A stretch of 52,273 nucleotides of DNA, taken from the NCBI GenBank assembly GCA_031277255.1, contig JAITMS010000081.1, positions 1-52,273 on the forward strand. The letters run 5' to 3'. Shown here piece by piece: positions 25,124 to 33,122 of the stretch (the first letter of the stretch is position 1; each line of letters starts with the position of its first letter). The notes under the pieces are model-generated. The model ran no database searches and had not been told where the DNA came from. It saw only the letters and a program-made list of their open reading frames with translations. Position numbers and translations under genes: made by a program. Source of the DNA: Azonexus sp. Its GTDB lineage: Bacteria; Pseudomonadota; Gammaproteobacteria; Burkholderiales; Rhodocyclaceae.

Positions 25124-26343
25124 GTTATTCCTTGGTGGCTATCGCGAATGTGGCGGAACAGTTTGAGCTGCGCATCGCTGGTTTCTTGCCAACTGAAGCG
25201 CTCGGCATGAGCGCGGACGGCGTTGCGAGAGGGGTAATTCCGGAAGAGTTCAGCAAAACTCTCGGCCAGAGCTTTGGCCGAGCGTTCGCGCATGAGAACT
25301 CCGGCATCCGGTGAGGAGACGACTTCCGGTGTCCCCCAGATGTTCGTGGCAATAACGGGTGTCCCACAGGCCATTGACTCGAGCAGGACATTGGCCCAGC
25401 CTTCTCGGCTCGAACACAGAACCAGAGCATCGGCAGCACTGTACCATTCTTTCAGATCCGCGTTTGGTAGTTGGCCTGCGAAACGTACGCGATCTTGAAC
25501 GCTAAGTTGCTTTGCCAAAGTTTCCAGTGCCAAACGTTCGGGCCCTGCGCCTGCAATAATCAACTCGACGTTGCTTGGCAGCATGGGCATAACCTTGATG
25601 GCGATATCGTGGCCCTTGTGTTTAACCAAGTGACCTACCGATAGCAGAATCGTCGGGGCCGTGAGTTTGAGCCGGGATCGTACCTGGTCCCGGTCTTCCG
25701 GGCGAAATTTGATGAGATCCACACCGTTGCGGAAAACTTTCAATTTGCCCGGTTCGGCGCCCAAACCTTTCAATGTATCCATCAATGCCCGGCAAACACT
25801 GATGGATGCGTTGGCGGCTTGGGCGGTTTGTATGATTAACTTTCGCGGATAGGGGTACTGAGGTATTAAGCTGAGATCGCTGCCGCGAGCAGTAACGACG
25901 AATGGTTTTTTTAACCACCGGGCGATGAATCCAGCGGCAATACCGTCAGGATAATAGTAGTGAGCGTCGATCAGGTCGAAATCGAAACCATCGGCAATGA
26001 TTTTTCGGATAAGCGGCAGGGCCGCCCAAGCCAGTGTATGCGGGGCGATATTCATGCCGACTTTCGGCGGCAGAAAATAGCGAGGGTGATAAACATCAAT
26101 GCCGTTCCGGCGCTCAAAGCGAGGCGTTGCCGCGAACCGGCCATATTGGCCGAAAAATTTGTGGCTGAAAGGAAACCAGGGAACAGGCGCAACCACTTTG
26201 GTTTCAATTTCTCCACATTTGAGCAATTCGCGCAGGCGTGTTTCGACAAAGATGCCGTGCACCGGGCGAACCATGCTGGGAAATAGGGTCGAGAACAGAA
26301 GGGTTTTAATGCGACGGGACATGATGTCGATCATACATCCCAT
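25108..26343 (-). CDS. Glycosyltransferase family 4
   Basis: This is a 411-residue GT-B enzyme. The N-terminal half shows LFSTLFPSMVRPVHGIFVE and IDAHYYYPDGIAA. The C-terminal half has SVGHLVKHKGHDIAIKV and the E-x7-E stretch in SREGWANVLLESMACGTPV. The first ATG (26343) directly follows the upstream TAA. MIDIMSRR or MSRRIKT a few codons later are possible starts, and GGGA precedes the former. It is in the XrtA operon and would add a sugar in the cytoplasm. Confidence 0.9.
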   Translation of the reverse strand: MGCMIDIMSRRIKTLLFSTLFPSMVRPVHGIFVETRLRELLKCGEIETKVVAPVPWFPFSHKFFGQYGRFAATPRFERRNGIDVYHPRYFLPPKVGMNIAPHTLAWAALPLIRKIIADGFDFDLIDAHYYYPDGIAAGFIARWLKKPFVVTARGSDLSLIPQYPYPRKLIIQTAQAANASISVCRALMDTLKGLGAEPGKLKVFRNGVDLIKFRPEDRDQVRSRLKLTAPTILLSVGHLVKHKGHDIAIKVMPMLPSNVELIIAGAGPERLALETLAKQLSVQDRVRFAGQLPNADLKEWYSAADALVLCSSREGWANVLLESMACGTPVIATNIWGTPEVVSSPDAGVLMRERSAKALAESFAELFRNYPSRNAVRAHAERFSWQETSDAQLKLFRHIRDSHQGITCATC

Positions 26344-27558
26344 TTACAGAGCTTTTCCTGTGAGCCGGGAATACGGCGCGCGGTAATAGGCCACGCTGTT
26401 TTGCCAGTTGCGCACGGTTTCGACAAAGCGGCGGCCATTCATCTTGAGTTCGGGCCAGCGTTGGCGGTTGTCGAGGAGGGTCAGCAGGGCCTTGCTCAGG
26501 GCGGCGCGGTCGTCGGCTTTGAACAGGATGCCGGTTTTGTCGTGCTCGATCAGTTCCTTGTGGCCGCCGACGTCGGAGGCGACGAACAACTGGCCCTGGG
26601 CCATGGCTTCGAGCGGTTTCAAGGGCGTCACCAGTTCGGTCAGGCGCATCGGGTGGCGCGGGTAGGCGAGGATGTCGATGAGGTCGTAATAGCGGCTCAC
26701 TTCCTGATGCGGCACGCGGCCGGTGAAGATGACGCGCTGGTCGAGGCCGAGGCTTGCCGCCTGCTGGCGCAGACGGCTCTCCTGCGGGCCGCCGCCGACC
26801 AGCAGGAGGCGGATGTCGGGGCGTTGGCCGATGAGTTCGGGCAGGGCGTCGAGCAGCAGATCCAGTCCTTCGTAAGCGTAGAAGGAGCCGATGAAGCCAA
26901 TCACGGTTTGGCCGCTCAGCCCCCATTGCGCCAGCAAGGCCGGGTCGGGCGGGCGGGCGGGGGGAAAGGCGGCGACATCGACGGCGTTGGGAATCACCGT
27001 CACTTTGGCGGCGGCAATGCCGCGGGCCGTGATGTCGGCGCGTAAACCCTCGCAGATGGTGAAAACGTGGTCGGCCTGGCGGATGGCGCGGGTTTCGAGA
27101 TGGCGGGTGGCGCGGTAGCGAAGACTCCCTTCACGGGTGCTGCCGTGGTCGACGGCGGCGTCTTCCCAGAAGGCGCGGATTTCGTAGACCACGGGTAGAC
27201 CAAGCCGCCGGGCGACCTTGATGGCGGGCAGGGCGTTGAGTACCGGCGAATGGGCGTGGATGATGTCGGGGCGGATGTCGCGGGCGACAGCTTCGAGCCG
27301 GGTTGCAAGGGCTTTCATCAGCGCCAGTTCGCGGCCCAGCGGCCAGCGGGCGAGGGCGCCCGTGGCGGACGGCGTGCGATGGAAGGCGAGGCCGTCGGCT
27401 TCTTCGATGGCGGCGGTGGCGGCCCCTTGTTTGGGCGAGGTTAGATGAAAAGTCTCCCAGCCCAGCGCCCGTTGCTCGCGCAGCAGGGCGGCGGTGCGGA
27501 AGGTGTAGCCGCTGTGCAGCGGCAGCGAGTGGTCGAGGACGTGGAGGACGCGGATCAT
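26344..27558 (-). CDS. XrtA-associated glycosyltransferase, Daro_2409 type
   Basis: This is a GT4-fold enzyme of 404 residues matching the PEP-CTERM/exosortase A-associated family TIGR04063. It begins MIRVLHVLDHSLPLHSGYTF and has YEIRAFWEDAAVDHGS, FIGSFYAYEGLDLL and YPRHPMRLTELVTPLKPLEA. The frame is open for another 114 codons upstream, but that extension is a shadow of the amidotransferase gene. The true ATG overlaps the amidotransferase stop by four bases (ATGA). Confidence 0.94.
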   Translation of the reverse strand: MIRVLHVLDHSLPLHSGYTFRTAALLREQRALGWETFHLTSPKQGAATAAIEEADGLAFHRTPSATGALARWPLGRELALMKALATRLEAVARDIRPDIIHAHSPVLNALPAIKVARRLGLPVVYEIRAFWEDAAVDHGSTREGSLRYRATRHLETRAIRQADHVFTICEGLRADITARGIAAAKVTVIPNAVDVAAFPPARPPDPALLAQWGLSGQTVIGFIGSFYAYEGLDLLLDALPELIGQRPDIRLLLVGGGPQESRLRQQAASLGLDQRVIFTGRVPHQEVSRYYDLIDILAYPRHPMRLTELVTPLKPLEAMAQGQLFVASDVGGHKELIEHDKTGILFKADDRAALSKALLTLLDNRQRWPELKMNGRRFVETVRNWQNSVAYYRAPYSRLTGKAL

Positions 27559-29462
27559 GCCGGTTTTCCGGGTTCCATGACGTTGCGCAGGAAAGCCTCG
27601 AACATCAGCAAAGTCCAGATCGAGGCGCTGTAGTCGCGGCGGCCATTGTGGTGGTCGCGCACCAGTTCTTCGAGGTAGGGGCGGTTGAACCAGCCGGTGT
27701 CGGCGAGCCGCGGGCCGAGGATGGCTTCTTCGACGCGGTTTTTCAAGGGGCCGCGGAACCAGCGCGCCAGCGGCACGGAGAAGCCCATCTTGGGGCGGTA
27801 CAGCACGTCGTTCGGGAGCAGCGGCTCCAGGGCTTTCTTGAGCAGATATTTGCCTTCGCCGCCCCGGATCTTCAGTGACGAGGGCAGCGTCGCCAGCCAT
27901 TCGATCAACTCGTGATCCATCAGCGGTTCGCGCACTTCCAGCGAATGGGCCATGCTGGCGCGGTCGACCTTGGTGTTGATGTCGCCGACCAGGTAAGTCT
28001 TGAGATCGAGATACTGGATCAGGGCCAGCGGGTCGTCGGTTTCGGCCTGCTTGGCATGGCGGGCGAAAACCTCGAAGGCGTCGTAGCCGCCGAGGGCGGC
28101 TTTGAAGGCCGGGCTAAACAGGCGCTGACGCATCGGGCGGCGCAGGATCGACACCGAATGGCCATAGGCTTCGACGGCAGTCCGGGCCAGGCCCTCGAAA
28201 GTCGTCTTGGCGCGGAAGACGCGCGGCGCCCAGTCGGCCTTGGGGTAGAGCCGCCCAAGCGCGCCGAACAGCGGCCGGCGTAGACCAAGCGGCAGCGCCC
28301 GGCGCATGTTTTCCTCCAGCAGATGTAGGCGGTAGCGGCGGTAGCCGCCGAAGCTCTCGTCGCCGCCGTCGCCGGAAAGGGCGACGGTGACGTGTTTTCT
28401 CGCCAACTGGCAGACGCGGTAGGTGGGAATGGCCGAACTGTCGGCGTAAGGCTCGTCGTAAAGCCGGGCGAGGCTGTCGATGAGGTCGAAATCATCGCTT
28501 TCGACGATGTCGAGATGATGCCTGGTCTGGTAACGCTCGGCCACCATTTGGGCGAAGGCCGATTCGTTGAAAGCGGGGTCGGTAAAGCCGATCGAGCAGG
28601 TATTGACCGGGTCGCTTGAGAGGCCAGCCATGAAGGCGACTACGGCGCTCGAATCGACGCCGCCGGAGAGGAAAGCGCCGAGCGGCACTTCCGAGATCAG
28701 GCGGAGTTTGATGGATGCTTCGAGGCGATGCCGCAGTTCGCTACAGGCTTCCTCATCGTCGATCCGGTTGTCGAGCGAGAAGCGCACGTCCCAGTAGGCG
28801 CGCGGCGAGCCGACCGGCTCGCCGCGACGGAGCAGCAGCGTGTGGGCGGGCGGCAGTTTTTGCGCCTGACGGAAGATGCTGCGCGGCTCGGCGACATAGC
28901 CCAGAGCGAAGTATTCCTCAACGGCGCCGGGGTCGATGTCGCGCTTCAAGCCGCCGTGGGCGAGCAGGGATTTCAGTTCGGAGCCGAACAGCAACAGGCC
29001 GTCATCGAGCAGGGCGTAGAACAGCGGCTTGACGCCAAGGCGGTCGCGGGCGAGAAACAGGGTCTGGCGGTTACGATCCCACAGCGCAAAGGCGAACATG
29101 CCGCGAAAGCGGTCGACGCAGTCTTCGCCCCAGGCTTCCCAGGCATGGACAACGACTTCGGTGTCGCTCTGGGTGTGGAAAACGTGGCCGAGCGCCTGCA
29201 ATTCCGGGATCAGTTCCTGGAAATTGTAAATTTCGCCATTGAAAACGATGCAGACGCTCTCATCCTCGTTGTACAGTGGCTGCTGGCCGGTGGCGAGGTC
29301 GATGATGGCCAGCCGCCGATGACCAAGGCCGAGGCCGGGTTCGAGATGCAGGCCGCCCTCGTCGGGGCCGCGATGAAACTGCGATTCGTTCATGCGCTGC
29401 AACGCGGCGCGGTCGATGTCGCGCTGGCCGGTGGTGTCGAAAATGCCGGTGATGCCGCACAT
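27555..29462 (-). CDS. XrtA-associated amidotransferase 1 (AsnB-like)
   Basis: This is a glutamine-dependent asparagine-synthase-type enzyme of 635 residues matching exosortase A system amidotransferase 1 (TIGR03108). Cys2 in MCGITGIFD is the glutaminase nucleophile, and the domain continues with FHRGPDEGG and VFNGEIYNF. The synthetase domain has the PP-loop FLSGGVDSSAVV, SGDGGDESFGGY and KMGFSVPL. It probably amidates a sugar carboxylate. The start is the MCG codon at 29462, with AAGGAA seven bases upstream, rather than the longer frame reaching 29543. It directly follows the immunity cassette. Confidence 0.95.
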   Translation of the reverse strand: MCGITGIFDTTGQRDIDRAALQRMNESQFHRGPDEGGLHLEPGLGLGHRRLAIIDLATGQQPLYNEDESVCIVFNGEIYNFQELIPELQALGHVFHTQSDTEVVVHAWEAWGEDCVDRFRGMFAFALWDRNRQTLFLARDRLGVKPLFYALLDDGLLLFGSELKSLLAHGGLKRDIDPGAVEEYFALGYVAEPRSIFRQAQKLPPAHTLLLRRGEPVGSPRAYWDVRFSLDNRIDDEEACSELRHRLEASIKLRLISEVPLGAFLSGGVDSSAVVAFMAGLSSDPVNTCSIGFTDPAFNESAFAQMVAERYQTRHHLDIVESDDFDLIDSLARLYDEPYADSSAIPTYRVCQLARKHVTVALSGDGGDESFGGYRRYRLHLLEENMRRALPLGLRRPLFGALGRLYPKADWAPRVFRAKTTFEGLARTAVEAYGHSVSILRRPMRQRLFSPAFKAALGGYDAFEVFARHAKQAETDDPLALIQYLDLKTYLVGDINTKVDRASMAHSLEVREPLMDHELIEWLATLPSSLKIRGGEGKYLLKKALEPLLPNDVLYRPKMGFSVPLARWFRGPLKNRVEEAILGPRLADTGWFNRPYLEELVRDHHNGRRDYSASIWTLLMFEAFLRNVMEPGKPA

Positions 29463-29475
29463 GGCTGGTTCCTTG

Positions 29476-29658
29476 TCAGAGCGTCGGGGCCGATTGATCC
29501 GGCGACCATTGCCAGAAGGTTGCGCCGTAGGCGCTGCCTTCAATGTTGGGCATGATAGCGCCTTGTGTGAAGTAGCAGCGGCTGCCTGCTTTGGCCGGGG
29601 TGAACCACCAGCCGGTTTCGGGACAGGGGTGATTGGCGGGGACGTTGGGGCGGGAGGG
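29476..29658 (-). repeat. Direct repeat, 3' module of immunity copy A
   Basis: This 183-base stretch encodes the Trp-rich C-terminal module and stop of copy A. It aligns without gaps to 30812-30994 with about a dozen mismatches by eye (roughly 93% identity), whereas the rest of the two genes is strongly diverged. Confidence 0.9.
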
Positions 29659-30528
29659 AATACCTGCGCTTGAACTAGCTGCGCCGGGTTTCAAATAAGC
29701 GAGTGAGTTGTTGTCTCGCGCCCAGTCCGCTAGGTCTTTGGAATACAGGATGTGATCACGGAATGTGCTGTCGTCGATACCGTTGATGACGCAGACGGCG
29801 GCGGATTCAAAAGACCAGTAGCCGTAGTAGGGGATATCGTAGGAGGTCGCGTGCAGATGCCCATCATGCCAAGGCGCACCGTCAAAACTTTGGTACCAGA
29901 TACCAAGGTATTCCTTGACCTTGGCGCTGGATTCGGCTGGTGTTTTAGCAGTGTAGAAGGCATCAATCAGTGGATCGTAGGGTTCGAGATGACAGAAATC
30001 CTTGTTGTCACGCGGGTCGGGAACTGTGGGCGCAAGCAATGATTCAAACAATAAATCAGTACCGCGTTCGCTTTCCATCCATAACGCAATTTGTCGCAAA
30101 GTATTGCCTTCACCTAGCAGAATCCCTAAGCTGACAACATCCAGCACAAGTTGATAGTCGAGGATATTGTCGAACTCAAGCGGTGGCACATCTAAATCAA
30201 TATCTTCTTGGTATTCTTTTGCCAGATGTCTTCTGAATTGATGGTAGACGGCATGCCATTCACCTAGTGCTTTTGTTACATCAGCATATAGTGGCTTAAG
30301 GGTTTCAATAGGACTACCTGCTGTGTATTCGAGCTTGAGAATATTGAGCCGCTCTTTGAAAATACTACCAAACACCCCAGCATAGGCTAGGTCGCCAATC
30401 GTCAAACCACTCTCATCGAGTTTGCTGTTTTCGTGAAGTAGCTTGGCAAGCCATTTTTTATTCAAAAAATAATATTGCTCAGTCAAAAATTTTTGTCTGC
30501 GCTTGGCGCGAAATTCAGCAGCGGTCAT
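29476..30528 (-). CDS. PoNi-like immunity protein (DUF1910/DUF1911), copy A
   Basis: This 350-residue protein resembles immunity proteins of PoNe-type polymorphic nuclease toxins. A helical DUF1910-like part covers about 15-140. A DUF1911-like part around 200-290 has the signature YYGYWSFESAAV, IDDSTFRDHILY and KDLADWAR. After a Ser/Pro linker comes a Trp-rich C-terminal module of about 55 residues (CPETGWWFTPAKAGSR, YGATFWQWSPDQ) found also on copy B. It would neutralise a toxin by direct binding in the cytoplasm. It sits inside the exopolysaccharide operon 13 bases before the amidotransferase gene, with no intact toxin nearby. The first half is slightly AT-richer than the operon. Confidence 0.75.
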   Translation of the reverse strand: MTAAEFRAKRRQKFLTEQYYFLNKKWLAKLLHENSKLDESGLTIGDLAYAGVFGSIFKERLNILKLEYTAGSPIETLKPLYADVTKALGEWHAVYHQFRRHLAKEYQEDIDLDVPPLEFDNILDYQLVLDVVSLGILLGEGNTLRQIALWMESERGTDLLFESLLAPTVPDPRDNKDFCHLEPYDPLIDAFYTAKTPAESSAKVKEYLGIWYQSFDGAPWHDGHLHATSYDIPYYGYWSFESAAVCVINGIDDSTFRDHILYSKDLADWARDNNSLAYLKPGAASSSAGIPSRPNVPANHPCPETGWWFTPAKAGSRCYFTQGAIMPNIEGSAYGATFWQWSPDQSAPTL

Positions 30529-30556
30529 GGTAATTACTCAAGCCAGAGTATCGTTA

Positions 30557-30806
30557 CTAGGGTTTGGTATTTTTGCGGTTTTTTCGAGATGTTGATTTTC
30601 TGGCACGTTCACGAGCCTTCACCACCACATCAATATCTTTAGCATCCCATTTTCTGGTGATGCCGTGGTCAGGGTGTAGATGTGCTTCAGTGCCCATATG
30701 AATTCAAGGCTTGTCCGGGCAGGCCGACAACAAGGGCGCTTTGCGGCCAGACAACCGGTTTTTCAAGGGGCGGGGGAACAAGAGAACGGGCGGCGGGGGC
30801 GAGCAT
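30557..30806 (-). pseudogene. Small ORF split by a one-base frameshift between the immunity genes
   Basis: From ATG 30806 a frame runs 39 codons (MLAPAARSLVPPPLEKPVV to LNSYGH) and stops at 30687. A second frame from ATG 30697 runs 46 codons (MGTEAHLHPDHGITRKW to RKNRKNTKP) and stops at 30557. Removing one G from the GGG at 30695-30693 joins them as NSYG-TEAHLHPDH, giving a single product of about 82 residues with a His-rich middle and a very basic end. It begins six bases after immunity copy B and ends 28 bases before copy A. That is the place of a toxin tail before its immunity gene. I do not recognise the family; toxin identity is inferred from position only. Confidence 0.5.
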
Positions 30807-30811
30807 GACCG

Positions 30812-30994
30812 TCAGAGCGTCGGGGCCGATTGATCTGGCGACCATTGCCAGAAGGTTGCGCCGTAGGCGCTGCCTTCGACATCGGGCATGATTGAGCCTT
30901 GTGTGAAGTGGCGGCGACTGCCTGCTTTGGCCGGGGTGAACCACCAGCCGGTTTCGGGACAGGGGTGATTGGCGGGGACGTTGGGACGAGAGGG
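30812..30994 (-). repeat. Direct repeat, 3' module of immunity copy B
   Basis: This is the partner of 29476-29658. The offset is constant (1336 bases), so there is no insertion or deletion in the repeat. Near identity over only the 3' ends points to recombination or gene conversion of this module. Confidence 0.9.
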
Positions 30995-31954
30995 GGGACT
31001 TGGCGAACCAACCACCGCGCCGTCGAGCGCGCGCGCAAAATCAACCAGATCACGGGGGTAGAAAGGCATGTCGCGGAAAGTACTGTCGTCAATGTCCAGC
31101 ATCCAGGCAGTAGCGGCGGCTTCCCACGACCAGTAGCCCTCAAACCGGTAACTATCGTGCTGATTAACATAAGGCTCCCGACGGCTAGCCTCGTACCATT
31201 CTTCCAGATACTTGACCATGAGCGGCGGGCGCTTGTCCGGCGCGGCGGCAAAGACCTTCAACAATTTACGATAGGGCAGGTGCCGCAAGCATTTGTCAGG
31301 CGGCGTTCCGCGTCCAGCCATAAAGGGGCTGACAAGCCGCTCAAGCAGACCGTCTTTTTCGTCATTGGCGTAATCGAGAATCGCCATGACACGGGGCATT
31401 TGGCTGGCGTTGCCGGTCAGCAGCCCGAAACAGACAAGGCGCAGGGCAACGATCCAGTAGCTTTCGGTACTGAGCGAGACATGGGCGCAGACGCGACCAT
31501 AGGCATCGGGGCTTTCGTTGAAACGATGGCTGAATCCGGCGTATTCCTCGGCCCAGTCCAGCGCATACGGCCAGACCTCGGCCATTTGCGCCACTTCGGC
31601 ACCGGCGCTGTATTGCAGGCTGAGCCAGTTCATAACATCCCAAAGGCGCTGCTGCGTCGAAGCCATCAGGCCGTTGACTTCTGGCTGATCAAGGTATTGC
31701 GGCAAGTCGGTGGTAACCATGTGCAGACCGTCGACGAGTTTGTCAAATCGACGGGAATAATTCTCTGGATTCATCAAGTGTTCCCGCCGTTCCTTCAACT
31801 GTGCTACGGAGCGTTTCCACGATTTCCATTTTTTCCAGTCGATTGCTTTTGCGGTCATGGTGCTAGGGAGCGCCGTCTTCAGTTCGAGAAGACGGGCATG
31901 TTGGCTGAGAAAGTCATCCGTTAGAGCGGATCGGAAGGGCATGGTGTTTGACAT
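30812..31954 (-). CDS. PoNi-like immunity protein (DUF1910/DUF1911), copy B
   Basis: This protein has 380 residues from ATG 31954 (MSNTMPFRS). MTAKAIDWKKW at 31858 is an equally possible start giving about 348 residues, close to copy A. It shows the DUF1911-like signature RFEGYWSWEAAATAW, IDDSTFRDMPFYPRDLVDFAR and the same C-terminal CPETGWWFTP module. A helical N-terminal part includes DVMNWLSLQYSAG and ESYWIVALRLVCFG. It shares little with copy A outside these regions, so the two probably recognise different toxins. It begins one base after the stop of the upstream glycosyltransferase, within the operon. No toxin gene is adjacent. Confidence 0.72.
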   Translation of the reverse strand: MSNTMPFRSALTDDFLSQHARLLELKTALPSTMTAKAIDWKKWKSWKRSVAQLKERREHLMNPENYSRRFDKLVDGLHMVTTDLPQYLDQPEVNGLMASTQQRLWDVMNWLSLQYSAGAEVAQMAEVWPYALDWAEEYAGFSHRFNESPDAYGRVCAHVSLSTESYWIVALRLVCFGLLTGNASQMPRVMAILDYANDEKDGLLERLVSPFMAGRGTPPDKCLRHLPYRKLLKVFAAAPDKRPPLMVKYLEEWYEASRREPYVNQHDSYRFEGYWSWEAAATAWMLDIDDSTFRDMPFYPRDLVDFARALDGAVVGSPSPPSRPNVPANHPCPETGWWFTPAKAGSRRHFTQGSIMPDVEGSAYGATFWQWSPDQSAPTL

Positions 31955-31955
31955 G

Positions 31956-33122
31956 TCAGGGCTGCAAGGCCGCGCCGCAGCGGCGGAGGAGCCGGTCGTA
32001 AGTGGCCAGGTAGGCGGCGACCATGGCCGCCAGACTGAATTTTTCCTCCACCCGCCGACGGCCCGCCCGGCCCATGACGCGGGCCGATTCGGGGTCGCTG
32101 GCAGAGCGGACGATGGCTTGGGCCAAGGCTTCGGGGTCGGCGGCGGGGACAATCTCGCCGGTCAGGCCAGCGGCGACCAGATCGGCGTTGCCGCCGACAT
32201 CGGTGGCAATCACCGGCAGGCCGGAGGCCATCGCTTCGAGAATGGTGTTGGAAATGCCTTCGGCGAGCGAAGGCAGGACGAAACAATCGAGGCCGCGCAT
32301 GATTTCCGGCACGTCGCTGCGCTCGCCGGGCAGCCAGGCCAGATCGGCGACCCCGGCGGCGGCGAGGATGGCCTCACATTCGCCGCGCAGCGGTCCCTCG
32401 CCAATCAGCGCCAGACGCAGGCGCGTCCGCAAGGCCGGGGCGAGTTCCAGCGCCCGGACAAAGGCGCGGGCGAGCGTCGGCTGATCCTTGACGGTCTGCA
32501 TGCGGCCCACCGTGCCGATCAGCCAGTGACCGGCGCGCGGGAAGGGACAGCCGGGCGCGGTCTGGTCGCTGTCGGCAGCGGGATGGAAGCGATCGGTATC
32601 GACACCGTTATATACCTGCGACATCTGCGCGGAAGGGACGCGGATCATACCATTGAGATATTCGGCGAGGTCGCGCGAGAGGGCCAGGTAATACGTCACA
32701 AAAGGCCGGTAAAAGCGGCGGACGCGCTGATAGGCGAGATTGCCGCCGTCGAGATCGCCAACGTCGCGGCCATGTTCGCCGTGGATGCGCACCGGCACGC
32801 CAGCGGCCCAGGCGGGCAACTGCGTTTCCAGCGCCGCCAGATTGCGGCTGTGCACAATGGCCGGGCGCAAGCGGCGGAACAGCCGCCAGAGCTTGGGGAA
32901 CTGCCACAGCGTCTGGCCCGGCGGCTTGTTGAGGGCGATCAACTCGACATCGTCACGGGCAATGCGCTGGCGGAAAGCGGTGATTTCAGTCAGGGCGATC
33001 ACGGCGTGCCGGTAACGCTCCGGCGGCATGTGGTTAATCAGGTTGACGATGCCGTTTTCCAGCCCGCCGGTGTCGAAGCGGTACATGACGTGGGCGACGA
33101 GCGGGCGGCGGTCGGCGCTCAT
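31956..33122 (-). CDS. XrtA-associated sugar transferase (stp2 type)
   Basis: This GT4 enzyme of 388 residues matches the PEP-CTERM/EpsH1-associated sugar transferase TIGR03088. It carries VAHVMYRFDTGGLENGIVNL near the start, then HGEHGRDVGD, QVYNGVDTDRF, GTVGRMQTVKDQPTL and SLAEGISNTILEAMASGLP with the E-x7-E element. It starts within the xrtA stop (four-base ATGA overlap). The next gene downstream should be the amidotransferase in a typical locus; here the immunity cassette intervenes. Confidence 0.94.
   Translation of the reverse strand: MSADRRPLVAHVMYRFDTGGLENGIVNLINHMPPERYRHAVIALTEITAFRQRIARDDVELIALNKPPGQTLWQFPKLWRLFRRLRPAIVHSRNLAALETQLPAWAAGVPVRIHGEHGRDVGDLDGGNLAYQRVRRFYRPFVTYYLALSRDLAEYLNGMIRVPSAQMSQVYNGVDTDRFHPAADSDQTAPGCPFPRAGHWLIGTVGRMQTVKDQPTLARAFVRALELAPALRTRLRLALIGEGPLRGECEAILAAAGVADLAWLPGERSDVPEIMRGLDCFVLPSLAEGISNTILEAMASGLPVIATDVGGNADLVAAGLTGEIVPAADPEALAQAIVRSASDPESARVMGRAGRRRVEEKFSLAAMVAAYLATYDRLLRRCGAALQP

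Noticed and set aside
27559-27900. 114-codon extension of the Daro_2409-type glycosyltransferase
   Set aside because: It overlaps the amidotransferase C-terminus and is Arg/Pro-rich; the family N-terminus MIRVLHVLDHS begins at 27558.
29476-30994. CRISPR-like or insertion-sequence origin of the 183-bp repeats
   Set aside because: There are only two copies, both in frame as the 3' ends of genes, with no spacer array, terminal inverted repeats or transposase.
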